DNA of 46,949 nucleotides from Teichococcus vastitatis (GTDB taxonomy: Bacteria > Pseudomonadota > Alphaproteobacteria > Acetobacterales > Acetobacteraceae): the NCBI RefSeq assembly GCF_003604215.1, contig NZ_QXGS01000022.1, forward strand, positions 1 through 46,949, in the 5' to 3' direction. This document shows, piece after piece, positions 6,549 to 16,865 of the stretch. The stretch's first letter is position 1. Each line of letters opens with the position of its first letter. The notes under the pieces were generated by a model. That model made no database searches and was not told where the DNA came from. It saw only the letters and a program-made list of their open reading frames with translations. The position numbers and the translations under genes are program-made.

Positions 6549-8325
6549 CACAGCCGCTGGACCTGGCGCCGGTCGGCAACGGCATCATCGCCGGGCTGTT
6601 CGACCGCAACGGCCGCTGCTCCTGGCTGTGCTGGCCGCGCTTCGATGGCGACCCCGTATTCTGTTCGCTGCTGGGCGGCGAGGAGCCGCAGGACGGCTTC
6701 ATGGAATGCGAGATGATCGGCCTCAGGCGCACGCATCAGGCCTATCGCCGCAACACCGCCGTGCTGGAGACGGAGCTGGAGGACGGCAAGGGCAACCGCC
6801 TGCGCATCACCGACTTCGCCCCGCGTTTCCGCCGCTACGGTCGCAATTTCCGTCCGCCCATGCTGGTGCGGCGCATCGAGCCGCTGTCCGGCACCCCGCT
6901 GATCCGCCTGCGCATCCGCCCGAAAGCGCATTGGGGTCGCGACAAGCCGGTGCGCCGCTCCGGTTCCAACCACCTGCGCTACTTCTCCGACGAGGCGGCG
7001 CTGCGCGTCACCACTGACGCACCGCTGGCCTGCCTGGCGGAGGAAGCGCCCTTTCTGCTCGACCAGCCGGTGACGCTGCTGCTCGGCCCGGACGAGACGG
7101 TGACGGAGGCCGCCGACACGCTCGGCCTCGACTTCCTGCGGGAAACCGAGACCTACTGGCTGGACTGGACGCGCGGCCTGCACCTGCCCTTCGAGTGGCA
7201 GGAAGCGGTGATCCGCGCCGCCATCACCCTGAAGCTGTGCATCTTCGAGGAAACCGGCGCCGTGGTGGCGGCGCTGACCACCTCAATCCCCGAGGCGCCC
7301 GGCACCGAGCGCAACTGGGATTACCGCTATTGCTGGCTGCGCGACGCGTTGTTCACCGTGCAGGCGCTGAACCGCCTGGGCGCGACCCGCACCATGGAGG
7401 ACTATATCCGCTACGTCACCAACGTGGTGGCGATCTCGCCGGACGGGGAGCTGAAGCCCTGCTATCCGCTGGTGCCGTCCCTGCCGATGCCGGAGCGGAT
7501 CGAGGAGCACCTGCCGGGCTTCCTCGGCATGGGGCCGGTGCGGGTCGGCAACCAGGCGGCGGAACAGGTGCAGAACGACGTCTATGGTTCGGTGATCATG
7601 GCGGCGGCGCAGATGTTTTTCGACAAGCGCCTGCCCCGCCCGGCCGGCGAGCCGCTGTTCCGCCTGCTGGAGCAGCTGGGCGAGCAGGCCGAGGCGCGGG
7701 CACTGACCCCGGATGCCGGCATCTGGGAATACCGGGAACGGGCGCGCATCCACACCTTCTCGGCCGCCATGTGCTGGGCCGGCATGGCCCGACTGGCCGG
7801 CATCGCCCGGCATCTCGGCCTGCCCGAGCGGGCCGAGCGCTGGGCCAAGTCGGCGCGCGAGCTGCACGCGACCATCTGCGAGCGCGCCTTCCGTCCGCAT
7901 CTGGGGGCCTTCGTCGAAAGCTTCGAAAGCGACGGCATGGATGCGGCGCTGCTGCTGTTGCCCGAGATCGGCTTTCTGCCGGCCACGGACCCGCGCTTCC
8001 TGGGCACGCTGGACCTGATCGGGCGCCGCCTGATGCACAATGGTTTCCTGCATCGCTATGATATGCCCGATGATTTTGGAAAACCCGAAACCGCCTTCCT
8101 GGTTTGTTCGTTCTGGTATGTGGATGCGCTCGCCGCCGCTGGCCGGACAGAGGAGGCACGCGCCATGTTCGGGAGCATAATATCATGCCGGAATCACCTG
8201 GGATTACTCGCGGAAGACTTGGATCCGACCCGGAACCGGCTGTGGGGGAACTTCCCTCAGACTTACTCCCATGTTGGTCTGATTCTGTCGGCGATGCGTT
8301 TGAGCCGTTCCTGGGAGCACGGTCT

Positions 8326-8338
<13 letters not shown>
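6545..8338 (+). CDS. Glycoside hydrolase family 15 protein (trehalase/glucoamylase-like)
   Basis: 597 residues with the GH15 layout: an N-terminal beta-sandwich domain (about 1-200) and a C-terminal (alpha/alpha)6 barrel. Conserved motifs: NWDYRYCWLRD (257-267, substrate binding), GIWEYR (393-397 region, probable general acid Glu395) and LLAEDLDP...GNFPQTYSH (554-576, probable general base Glu557). No signal peptide, so it acts in the cytoplasm. Bacterial GH15 enzymes of this kind are annotated as glucoamylase, isomaltase or trehalase. Lying between otsB and otsA with overlaps on both sides, it most likely hydrolyses trehalose or a related alpha-glucan, tying synthesis to breakdown; that substrate is inferred from context. 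ATG overlaps otsB by four bases. Confidence 0.93.
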
Positions 8339-9753
<1,415 letters not shown>

Positions 9754-9811
9754 TCCGGCCGGCAACGCGCAGGCTCTCGGGCGGGCCGGCGCGTCGAGGC
9801 GGCAGGTGGCC

Positions 9812-10459
9812 TCATTCCATGCCGCGGATCATCGCCTCCAGCCCGTCCGGCTGGCTCAGCCAGCGGGCACGGGTAGCCAGCGCCCGCTCCAGCCGCGCCT
9901 TGTATTCAGCGCGGGGAATCTCCGTAGTGCCGAACTGGGCCAGATGGTCGGTGATGAACTGCGTGTCGAGCAGGGTGAAGCCGCCGAGCCGCAGCCGCGC
10001 CACCAGATGCACCAGCGCCACCTTGGACACGTCCCGCGCCCGGCTGAACATGCTTTCGCCGAAAAAGGCGGCGCCCAAGGACACGCCGTACAGCCCGCCC
10101 ATCAACGCGCCATCCTGCCAGACCTCGACGGAGTGGGCGTAGCCCATCTCGTGCAGCTCGGTGAACAGCCGCTCGATCTCGGGGTTGATCCAGCTGTCCT
10201 CCCGTCCCGGCGCCGGGGCGGCGCAGCCAGCGATCACACCGGCAAAATCGGCATCGGCCGTGACGGTGAACAGGCCCGACAGCACGGTGCGACGCAGCCG
10301 GCGTGGCAGGTGGAACCCGTCCAGCGGCAGCACGCCGCGCATCTCCGGATCCAGCCAGTAGAGCCGGTCGCCGCGACGTGATTCCGCCATGGGGAACAAC
10401 CCGGCCCGGTAGGCCCGAAGCAGCAGATCAGGGGTAATCATCACCGGGCGGCGCGACAT
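9812..10459 (-). CDS. aat: Leucyl/phenylalanyl-tRNA--protein transferase
   Basis: Adds Leu or Phe from charged tRNA to N-terminal Arg or Lys of proteins, marking them for ClpS/ClpAP degradation (bacterial N-end rule). 215 residues. Typical features: [17 protein letters not shown] at the start, [23 protein letters not shown] (about 35-57), [26 protein letters not shown] (89-114), the [20 protein letters not shown] block (121-140) and [13 protein letters not shown]. It converges with otsA (58 bases between stops). In many Alphaproteobacteria aat lies directly beside DUF2155 and accC; here both sides are interrupted by other operons. The second in-frame Met (residue 7) is an alternative start. 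Confidence 0.96.
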   Translation of the reverse strand: MSRRPVMITPDLLLRAYRAGLFPMAESRRGDRLYWLDPEMRGVLPLDGFHLPRRLRRTVLSGLFTVTADADFAGVIAGCAAPAPGREDSWINPEIERLFTELHEMGYAHSVEVWQDGALMGGLYGVSLGAAFFGESMFSRARDVSKVALVHLVARLRLGGFTLLDTQFITDHLAQFGTTEIPRAEYKARLERALATRARWLSQPDGLEAMIRGME

Positions 10460-10510
10460 CGCTTTCCATCTTGGCGTCAGGGCCGGCGCAGCGCCAGCCT
10501 TGCCTTGGGA

Positions 10511-11224
10511 CTACCCCGGGGAAACAACCCCCGGGGAAAACAACCGGGCCAGGATGCGGTTGGCGAGTGCGCGGTAATCGTCGTCGAAGTGATGTCCGCC
10601 GGCAGTGCGGATGATCTGCGCCGCACTGCCCTCGAAGGCCTTGCAGGCCGTTTCGTCCTCCTCCTCCGCGCCGAAGGTGCATTGCACCAGCTCCGGCGGC
10701 AGGCCCGGGATCTCCGGCGCCGTCGGCAGGGCGGAGGGTCGGGAGAGGCCGATGAAATCGCCCACCTTGATCTCGAAGGCGGCGTCCTTCGCGAAGGCCA
10801 GCAACGCGATCAGCCGGGCCCGCGCCTTGTTCTCCGCCGACATGCGGTTCCAGGCGAAGGGCAGCACGTCGGCCCCGAAGGAATAGCCGATCAGCGCCAC
10901 CCGGGGGGTCTGCCACTTGCTGGCGTAGAGCGGAATGATCCGGTCCAGTTCGGCGGCCACCTGCTCGGGCGAGCGGCGGGTCCAGAACCAGTTCAGGCAA
11001 TCGAAGCCCAGCACCGGCACCCCGCCATCGCGCAGGAAGCGGCCGATCTGCCGGTCCAGATCCCGCCAGCCGCCATCGCCGGACAGAATGATGGCGAAGT
11101 TGTCGCCGCGCGTCTCGCGCGCCGGCATTTCCACCAGCCAGCGGGAGGTGTCGCGTTGCGCCAGGGCCGGCCGCGCCAGCAGCGGCAGCCCGGCCGCGGC
11201 GCCCAGCAGGAATCGGCGTCTCAC
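10511..11224 (-). CDS. VirJ/AcvB-family lysyl-phosphatidylglycerol hydrolase (AtvA-like)
   Basis: Secreted alpha/beta hydrolase of the bacterial virulence protein VirJ family, 237 residues from the GTG at 11224. The N-terminus RRRFLLGAAAG...ARPALA is a Tat-like signal with probable cleavage after residue 22. The nucleophile elbow is GYSFG (113-117, Ser115), the oxyanion region SGDGGW (48-53) and the likely catalytic His is in GGHHFDDDY (209-217). AcvB/AtvA proteins from Agrobacterium and Rhizobium hydrolyse lysyl-phosphatidylglycerol and are encoded with lpiA, exactly the arrangement here: the GTG overlaps the stop of the upstream lpiA/mprF gene (GTGA). The open frame extends further upstream but that part overlaps mprF and has shadow composition. 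The last codons contain an inverted repeat. Confidence 0.85.
   Translation of the reverse strand: MRRRFLLGAAAGLPLLARPALAQRDTSRWLVEMPARETRGDNFAIILSGDGGWRDLDRQIGRFLRDGGVPVLGFDCLNWFWTRRSPEQVAAELDRIIPLYASKWQTPRVALIGYSFGADVLPFAWNRMSAENKARARLIALLAFAKDAAFEIKVGDFIGLSRPSALPTAPEIPGLPPELVQCTFGAEEEDETACKAFEGSAAQIIRTAGGHHFDDDYRALANRILARLFSPGVVSPG
10514..10536. repeat. Inverted and direct repeat at the end of the VirJ-like gene
   Basis: Two copies of CCCCGGGG (10514-10521 and 10529-10536) with seven bases between them; each copy is followed by GAAA(A)CAAC-like sequence, so the unit is also a tandem duplication. It encodes the terminal SPGVVSPG and can fold as an 8 bp hairpin immediately at the stop codon, a possible terminator for the lpiA-atvA transcript. 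Confidence 0.5.
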
Positions 11225-13866
11225 TTGCCGATCACTCCGCGCAGCCCGCCCGACTGCAGGGCGGCAACATCGGCCAGCACCACCCAGGGGTCGAGCCCGC
11301 CTTCCGTGCACAGGTAGCGAGGTTCCCACACCGGATCGAACTTTTCCTTGAAGGCCCGCAGACCCCGGAAATTGTAAAAGCGCTCGCCGCGGCGGAACAC
11401 CAGCCCGCCCAGCCGGTGCCACACCGGGGCCAGGCGGTGCGCCGCCAATCCGGAAAGTGGCGCCATGCCGAGGTCGAAAAAGGTGTAGCCCTGTTCCTTG
11501 GCGCGCAGGATCAGCCTCAGGAACAGGAAGTCCATGGTGCCCGGCGGCACTTCGGCACGGTGCCGCATCAGGTCGATGGACATTTCCTCGCGGCCACCCG
11601 GCGTTTCCAGCAGGGTCGCGAAGGCGATCACCCGGTTATCCGGCCCGCGCACCACGGCCACCGGCTGCGACGCGACGTAGCCCGGCTCGAAGGCGCCCAG
11701 GGAGAACGCCTTCTCGCGGGCCTTGTGCTGCTCCAGCCAGGCGGAGGACACCTCGGCCAGTTCCGGCAACAGCGGCACCACCTCCTCCGGCGGATGCACG
11801 GCGAAGCTCAGCCCTTCCCGCTCGGCGCGGTTCAGCGCCGAGCGCAGTGGCTGGCGCGCCTTGCCCTTCAGATCGAAGCTGCCGAGCCTGACCCGCGCCG
11901 CCTCGCCCAGCTTCAGCGGCCGCATCCCGGCGTCGATGTAGAGGGGCAGGTTTTCCGGCCGCACCTGGTAGAAGGCGGCACGGCCACCCTGGGCATCCGC
12001 CATCTCCACCAGGCGCCAGACCAGATCGACGCGGGTCGGCTTCGGGCCAATCGGGTCAAACAGCGCCACCCAGGAGCGGCCGCGGCGGCCATACATGATG
12101 AAGCCGTCGCCGGCATCGTTGAACAGCAGGGCCTTGTCGCCCATGCGCACCAGGTTGGCGTCCGCCCGTTCCTGCGCCGCGATCACGGCCAGGGCCTTGT
12201 CCAGCTCCTCCGGCGTCGGAGGATGGACGCGGGTTCGGGCAGGCCGCAGCAGGCTCCAGAGCCCGGCGGCGAACAAGGCCAGCACGGCGCCCAACGTGGC
12301 ACGCATGCCGCGCGGCGCGGACGCGTCGAGTTCGAACTGCCACCAGAGCTGCTGCGAATATTCGACGTCGCGGTGGGCGAAGAACAGCAGCCAGGCGGCG
12401 GCGGCGACCACGCCGGCGACGGCCAGCCACCAGCCGGGCGTCATGCTCGGCGTCAGCATGCGGGCCCGGCGATCGAAGCGGCTGTGCGACACCAGCAGCG
12501 CCGCCCCCAGCAGCAGCAGCAGCGGCAGTTCCAGCGTGCCGCCGCCGCGCGCCACGGACAGCGCCAGGCCGATGCCGGTCAGCACCAGGGCCAGCCACCA
12601 GGCACCATCCAGCCGATGCGCCAGCCCATGCGCCACGAAGATCAGCGCCAATCCGCCGACGCTGGCCAGCAGGTGCGACAATTCAAACAACGGGGTCGGC
12701 AGGGCCGGCGCCAGCAGGCCAGGCACGTCGCCGGTGATCGGCGGCGTCACGCCGCCCAGCAGCAGGGCCGCGCCGGCCGCGAAGGAGGCGGCGCCCAGGA
12801 AGCGCGGCATCAGCCGGGTCGCGGCGCGCACCGCCCGGGTGCCACCCCGCAGCCAATGCGCCCGGCGGCTGACCTCAAACCCGGCCAGCAGCAGGATGGC
12901 GACGCCAAGCGGCAGGGCGAAGTAGATGGCGCGGTACATCACCAGCGCCGCCGCCACCTCGTCCAGCGGCACGGCAGAATGGCGGAAGGCCAGCAGCACC
13001 ACCGCCTCAAACACGCCGATGCCGCCCGGCAGGTGGCTGGCGGCGCCGATGGCGATAGCCACCGCATACAAGGCCATGAAGGACGGCAGGTCCACCGCGC
13101 CGGGCGGCAGCAGCACCCACAGCACGGTCGCTGCGGCGCCGATATCGACCACCGACACCAGGCCTTGCCACAGGATCAGCCGCGCCGGCGGCACGCGCAG
13201 CGCGAAGCGGCCGAGATGGATGCCCCGCCGCAGTCGGCCCAGCACCGCCAGCCCGGCCAGGGTTCCGAGTAGCCCCAGCGCCAGCAGGCGCAGCAGCGGC
13301 GCCGGCAGGCTGAACCAGACGGCCATCGACCCGGCGGCGTAGATCAGGCCCAGCGCCGCCACCGCGTACAGGCCGATCACGAAGGAGGCGGTGACGAACA
13401 CCAGCACCCGGGTGATACGGGCCGGCTCCAGCCCGGCCGCCGAATAGATGCGCCAGCGCACGGCGCTGCCGGTGAAGGCGCCGACGCCCACCGAATTGCT
13501 CAGGGCGAAGCCGCAGAAGGCCGCTAGCATGCCGATGCGGGCCGGCACCGCGCCGCGGGCGATGTGGCGCAGCGCCGACAGGTCGTAGCCGGTCATGGCC
13601 AGGAAGCTGATCGCGGTGGCCAGGATGGCGGCGACGATCACCCTGGCCGGGCGTTCGGAGAAGGCCGCGGTGACCGCGGCGTAGCTCAATTCCCGCGACA
13701 GGGCCTGCAGGGCCGTGGCCGCCAGCACCGCCATGACCAACCCGACGCCGATAAACAGCCAGGGGCGCAGCGCCAGGAGGCGGCGCGTCCGCACCCCCGC
13801 GTCGGCGGTCGAGGGCTCCTCTGGCAGGATCACGGAAGGCGGGCTTTCGGCGCTCAGGCCACTCAT
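11221..13866 (-). CDS. mprF: Phosphatidylglycerol lysyltransferase/flippase (MprF/LpiA)
   Basis: Bifunctional membrane protein: the C-terminal domain transfers lysine from Lys-tRNA to phosphatidylglycerol and the N-terminal polytopic part flips the product to the outer leaflet, lowering surface charge and giving acid and cationic peptide resistance. 881 residues from the ATG at 13866 (GGAAG five bases upstream); the longer open frame to 14286 is shadow of accC. About 14 hydrophobic segments fill residues 30-540, including the lysylphosphatidylglycerol synthase TM region (LSNSVGVGAFTGSAVRWRIYS and SHLPGGIGVFEAVVL). DUF2156 follows from about 550, with DKALLFNDAGDGFIMYGRRGRSWVALFDPIG, FYQVRPENLPLYIDAG and PSGLAAHR-like, FYNFRGLRAFKEKFDPVWEPRYL at the end. 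Overlaps the VirJ-like gene by four bases. Confidence 0.94.
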   Translation of the reverse strand: MSGLSAESPPSVILPEEPSTADAGVRTRRLLALRPWLFIGVGLVMAVLAATALQALSRELSYAAVTAAFSERPARVIVAAILATAISFLAMTGYDLSALRHIARGAVPARIGMLAAFCGFALSNSVGVGAFTGSAVRWRIYSAAGLEPARITRVLVFVTASFVIGLYAVAALGLIYAAGSMAVWFSLPAPLLRLLALGLLGTLAGLAVLGRLRRGIHLGRFALRVPPARLILWQGLVSVVDIGAAATVLWVLLPPGAVDLPSFMALYAVAIAIGAASHLPGGIGVFEAVVLLAFRHSAVPLDEVAAALVMYRAIYFALPLGVAILLLAGFEVSRRAHWLRGGTRAVRAATRLMPRFLGAASFAAGAALLLGGVTPPITGDVPGLLAPALPTPLFELSHLLASVGGLALIFVAHGLAHRLDGAWWLALVLTGIGLALSVARGGGTLELPLLLLLGAALLVSHSRFDRRARMLTPSMTPGWWLAVAGVVAAAAWLLFFAHRDVEYSQQLWWQFELDASAPRGMRATLGAVLALFAAGLWSLLRPARTRVHPPTPEELDKALAVIAAQERADANLVRMGDKALLFNDAGDGFIMYGRRGRSWVALFDPIGPKPTRVDLVWRLVEMADAQGGRAAFYQVRPENLPLYIDAGMRPLKLGEAARVRLGSFDLKGKARQPLRSALNRAEREGLSFAVHPPEEVVPLLPELAEVSSAWLEQHKAREKAFSLGAFEPGYVASQPVAVVRGPDNRVIAFATLLETPGGREEMSIDLMRHRAEVPPGTMDFLFLRLILRAKEQGYTFFDLGMAPLSGLAAHRLAPVWHRLGGLVFRRGERFYNFRGLRAFKEKFDPVWEPRYLCTEGGLDPWVVLADVAALQSGGLRGVIGK

Positions 13867-14011
13867 CAGATCTTCCCGGAAATACCGGCCACAGGAGCAA
13901 TGTCCCGGCAGCCGCCAGGCTAGGCAGCCTGCCGAACGGGCGTAGCCGGATAATGAGCGGGATGTGGCGCAGTTGCCTGCCGGTGCCGGCGCCACCGCGC
14001 CGGCCCCGGCG

Positions 14012-15355
14012 TCAATCCTGCAGGCCGACGAAGCGTTCCAGCCAGTGGATGGTGTAGTCGCCGGACTGGAAGCCGGGATCGGCCATGATGCGCTGGTGCA
14101 GCGGCAGGGTGGTGCGGATGCCGTCCACCACCATCTCCTCCAGCGCGCGCCGCATGCGGGCGATGGCCTCGGCGCGCGTCTTGCCGTGCACCACCAGCTT
14201 GGCCACGAGGCTGTCGTAATGCGGCGGCACGGCGTATCCGGCATACAGCGCGCTATCCACCCGCACGCCCAGGCCGCCCGGCGCATGATAGGTGGTCACG
14301 CGGCCCGGCGAGGGCGCGAAGGTGACCGGGTCCTCGGCGGTAACGCGGCATTCAATGGCGTGGCCGTTGAAGGCGATGTCGGACTGCTCGTAACCCAGCG
14401 TCTCGCCGGCGGCGACGCGCAGCTGCTCCTTCACCAGGTCGATGCCGCAGACCATCTCGGTCACCGGATGCTCGACCTGCAGGCGGGTGTTCATCTCGAT
14501 AAAGGCGAACTGGCCATCCTGCCACAGGAACTCCAGCGTGCCGGCGTTGCGGTAGCCGAGCTTCCGCAGGCCAGCCGTCACCTGCGCGCCGAGCGCGTCG
14601 CGCTCGGCGGCGGTCAGCGCGGGGGAACCCGCCTCCTCCACCAGCTTCTGGTGGCGGCGCTGCAGCGAGCAGTCGCGCTCGCCGAAATGCACCACGTTGC
14701 CATGCATGTCGGCCATGACCTGCAGCTCGATATGCCGCGGCCGGTCGAGATATTTCTCCATGTAGACGGCGTCGTTGCCGAAGGCGGCCTTGGCCTCGGT
14801 GCGGGCGACGCGCCAGGCTTCCTCCAGCTCCTCCGCCGAATGGGCCACCTTCATGCCGCGCCCGCCACCGCCGGCTGCGGCCTTGATCAGCACCGGATAG
14901 CGGATGCGCTCGGCGACCTCGCGCGCTTCCTCCAGGCTGGCCAGCTCGCCCGCGCTGCCGGGCACCAGCGGCACGTTCAGCGAGGCCATGGCCTGCTTGG
15001 CGGCGATCTTGTCGCCCATCATGCGGATGTGCTCGGCGGTCGGGCCGATAAAGGTGAAGCCGTGCGCCTCCACCATCTCGGCGAAGGAGGCATTCTCCGA
15101 CAGGAAGCCATAGCCGGGGTGGATCGCCTCGGCGCCGGTGATGGAAGCGGCCGACAGGATGGCGGCCACGTTCAGGTAGCTGTCGCGCGCCGCGGGCGGG
15201 CCGATGCAGACGCTTTCATCCGCCAGCCGCACATGCATGGCCGTGGCATCAGCGGTGGAATGCACGGCCACGGTGCGGATGCCCATTTCCTGGCAGGCGC
15301 GGTGGACGCGCAGCGCGATCTCGCCGCGATTGGCGATCAGCACCTTCTTGAACAT
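14012..15355 (-). CDS. accC: Acetyl-CoA carboxylase, biotin carboxylase subunit
   Basis: ATP-dependent carboxylation of the biotin on AccB, the first half reaction of acetyl-CoA carboxylase in fatty acid synthesis; cytoplasmic homodimer. 447 residues, the normal length. The start MFKKVLIANRGEIALRV is diagnostic; ATP-grasp features include KAAAGGGGRGMKVA (about 158-171), the conserved HIELQVMAD (about 208-216), ERDCSLQRRHQKLVEEAP-like (here EEAGSPAL) and FIEMNTRLQVEHPVTE (about 284-299) with the catalytic Arg/Glu residues. A GTG directly upstream (15358) could also start translation. It follows accB by 12 bases; the mprF gene downstream is a separate unit 145 bases away. Confidence 0.97.
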   Translation of the reverse strand: MFKKVLIANRGEIALRVHRACQEMGIRTVAVHSTADATAMHVRLADESVCIGPPAARDSYLNVAAILSAASITGAEAIHPGYGFLSENASFAEMVEAHGFTFIGPTAEHIRMMGDKIAAKQAMASLNVPLVPGSAGELASLEEAREVAERIRYPVLIKAAAGGGGRGMKVAHSAEELEEAWRVARTEAKAAFGNDAVYMEKYLDRPRHIELQVMADMHGNVVHFGERDCSLQRRHQKLVEEAGSPALTAAERDALGAQVTAGLRKLGYRNAGTLEFLWQDGQFAFIEMNTRLQVEHPVTEMVCGIDLVKEQLRVAAGETLGYEQSDIAFNGHAIECRVTAEDPVTFAPSPGRVTTYHAPGGLGVRVDSALYAGYAVPPHYDSLVAKLVVHGKTRAEAIARMRRALEEMVVDGIRTTLPLHQRIMADPGFQSGDYTIHWLERFVGLQD

Positions 15356-15367
15356 CACGGGGTGCCT

Positions 15368-15832
15368 TTACTCAACCACCATCAGCGGCTCGCCATACTC
15401 GACCGGCGTGCCGCTCTCGATCAGGATGCGCGTCACGGTGCCGGCCTTCGGCGCCTTGATCTGGTTGAAGGTCTTCATCGCCTCGATCAGCAGCAGGGTC
15501 TGCCCGGCCGCGACCTTGGCGCCCAGCTGCACGAAGGGCGCGGACCCCGGCTCGGGCGACAGGTAGGCGACACCCACCATCGGCGAGGTCACGGCGCCCG
15601 GGGTCGAGGCATCCACCTCGGCCGGCGCGGCGACCGGAGCGGCGGCCACCGCGGCCATCGCCGGGGCGGCGGCGACGGGCGCCGCCAGGGCCATCGGCGC
15701 GGCCATGGTGATGCTGCGGGTGACGCGGACGCGGCTTTCCCCGTCGGCCAGTTCGATCTCGGTCAGGTCGGTCTCGCGCAGGATCTGCGCCAGCGCCCGG
15801 ATCGCGTCCGGGCCAAAGGAGATGCCAGTCAT
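15368..15832 (-). CDS. accB: Acetyl-CoA carboxylase biotin carboxyl carrier protein
   Basis: Carries the biotin arm between biotin carboxylase and carboxyltransferase. 154 residues from the ATG at 15832 (AGGA about 7 bases upstream); the open frame running further upstream covers aroQ. Layout: N-terminal helix region (1-40), a very Ala/Pro-rich flexible linker (about 43-75) and the C-terminal biotinyl domain with EAMKTFNQI, biotin acceptor Lys120. The residues after the Lys are TFNQI rather than the common MMNEI, still within the range of AccB. Forms the accB-accC operon, downstream of aroQ by 35 bases. Confidence 0.96.
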   Translation of the reverse strand: MTGISFGPDAIRALAQILRETDLTEIELADGESRVRVTRSITMAAPMALAAPVAAAPAMAAVAAAPVAAPAEVDASTPGAVTSPMVGVAYLSPEPGSAPFVQLGAKVAAGQTLLLIEAMKTFNQIKAPKAGTVTRILIESGTPVEYGEPLMVVE

Positions 15833-15867
15833 GATCGTTCCTGTGGGAACCTCTTGCTCTTGTGCGC

Positions 15868-16323
15868 TCAGTCCTGCTCGGCCTGGGCGAGGATGCCGGC
15901 GATGCCGCGCAGCGCCAGGGCGTAGCCATGCGGCCCCAGGCCGCAGATCACGCCCTGCGCCGCCTTGGAGACGTAGGACAGGTGCCGGAAGGATTCCCGG
16001 CGATGGATGTTGCTCAGATGCACCTCGACCACCGGCAGGTCGGATGCGAGCAGGGCATCCATCAAGGCAATCGAGGTGTGCGAGTAGCCGGCGGGATTGA
16101 TGATGATGCCCGCCGCCACCGAGCGCGCCTCCTGCACCCAGGAGATCAGCTCGCCCTCGACGTTGCTTTGGCGGAAATCGATGGCGAGGTCCAGCGCGTC
16201 CGCCGTCTCGGCGCAGAGCGCCTCGATGTCGTCCAGCGTCTCCGACCCGTAGATCTCCGGCTGGCGAGTGCCGAGCAGGTTCAGGTTGGGTCCGTTCAAC
16301 ACGAAGATCAGCGGCGGGTTCAC
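15868..16323 (-). CDS. aroQ: 3-dehydroquinate dehydratase, type II
   Basis: Dodecameric type II dehydroquinase: converts 3-dehydroquinate to 3-dehydroshikimate in the shikimate pathway. From the GTG at 16323 (GGAAG 8 bases upstream) the protein has 151 residues, the normal length, and begins [23 protein letters not shown] with catalytic Tyr25. Other active-site blocks: [10 protein letters not shown] (51-60), NPAGYSHTS (76-84, Asn76 and His82) and [14 protein letters not shown] (101-114, His102 and Arg109). An upstream in-frame ATG at 16383 would add 20 residues not seen in the family. It heads the aroQ-accB-accC operon common in Alphaproteobacteria. Confidence 0.96.
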   Translation of the reverse strand: MNPPLIFVLNGPNLNLLGTRQPEIYGSETLDDIEALCAETADALDLAIDFRQSNVEGELISWVQEARSVAAGIIINPAGYSHTSIALMDALLASDLPVVEVHLSNIHRRESFRHLSYVSKAAQGVICGLGPHGYALALRGIAGILAQAEQD

Positions 16324-16468
16324 GATGCGGGCTTCCGTCCGATGTCGGTCGCGGCGGTAGCACGACGGGTTTCCGCCCCGCAAGCAGCCTGCGGCGCAGC
16401 AGGGCGGCGGCCATGCGCCGCGGAACCGGCCCGGTGGCGGCTAACCTGCTCGGAACGCTGGGCTTCCG

Positions 16469-16801
16469 TCAGGCCGCCATGGCCTCACAGCTTTCGGCGC
16501 AGGTCCGGCAGGCGTCCACGCAGGCCTGCATGTCGCCGACACGCTCGCAGTCATCGGCACATTCGCGGCAGATCTCGGCGCATTCGGCGCAGGTGTGGCG
16601 ATGGTGCGGCGTGCCCAGCAGCATGAAATGGGCCGATGTGCGGCAGATCTCGGCACAGGCCAGCATCAGGCGGAAATGCTTGGCCTCGACATGCGCGCCG
16701 CCGGCCTCCAGGCAATGGCCGGACGCCATGGACAGGCAGGTGCTGTAGCAGGTGAGGCACTTCTCGATGCAGGCCCGCATCTCGTCGGACAGGTGGTGCA
16801 T
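16469..16801 (-). CDS. Cys-rich four-helix bundle copper-binding protein (Csp/DUF326 type)
   Basis: 110 residues with 16 cysteines arranged along predicted helices as CxxxC, CxxC and CxxxCxxC (positions 11, 15, 18, 22, 30, 49, 53, 71, 74, 78, 81, 85, 94, 98, 101, 105). This matches the Csp copper storage proteins, whose four-helix bundle packs Cu(I) ions bound by cysteines inside the barrel. There is no signal peptide, so it is the cytosolic (Csp3-like) kind. His residues cluster in the loop at 66-69. The ATG at 16801 has GAGAG 7 bases upstream. It lies 64 bases downstream of betT on the same strand; no copper exporter or regulator is nearby. Role in copper buffering is inferred from the family. 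Confidence 0.88.
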   Translation of the reverse strand: MHHLSDEMRACIEKCLTCYSTCLSMASGHCLEAGGAHVEAKHFRLMLACAEICRTSAHFMLLGTPHHRHTCAECAEICRECADDCERVGDMQACVDACRTCAESCEAMAA

Positions 16802-16865
16802 GGAATAACTCTCTTTCGGCTGAGGCCTTCCGGGTGAACGGAAACGGCACGCAGCGGTTGCCGGC

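Noticed and set aside
8104-8325. Longer OtsA start at 8104
   Set aside because: Lies within the GH15 gene, has no ribosome site and gives residues absent from OtsA; the GTG at 8326 has GGGAG at good spacing and the family N-terminus.
11416-13272. Long plus-strand open frame of 618 codons
   Set aside because: It is the antisense shadow of mprF: Gln/Arg/His/Gly-rich with no domain, typical of the opposite strand of GC-rich membrane protein genes.
13867-14286. N-terminal extension of the MprF reading frame
   Set aside because: The frame stays open but the residues are Cys/Trp/Arg-rich and overlap accC; a good ribosome site precedes the ATG at 13866.
13964-15925. Long plus-strand open frame of 653 codons
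   Set aside because: Antisense shadow of accC and accB; no recognisable domain and a composition matching other shadows.
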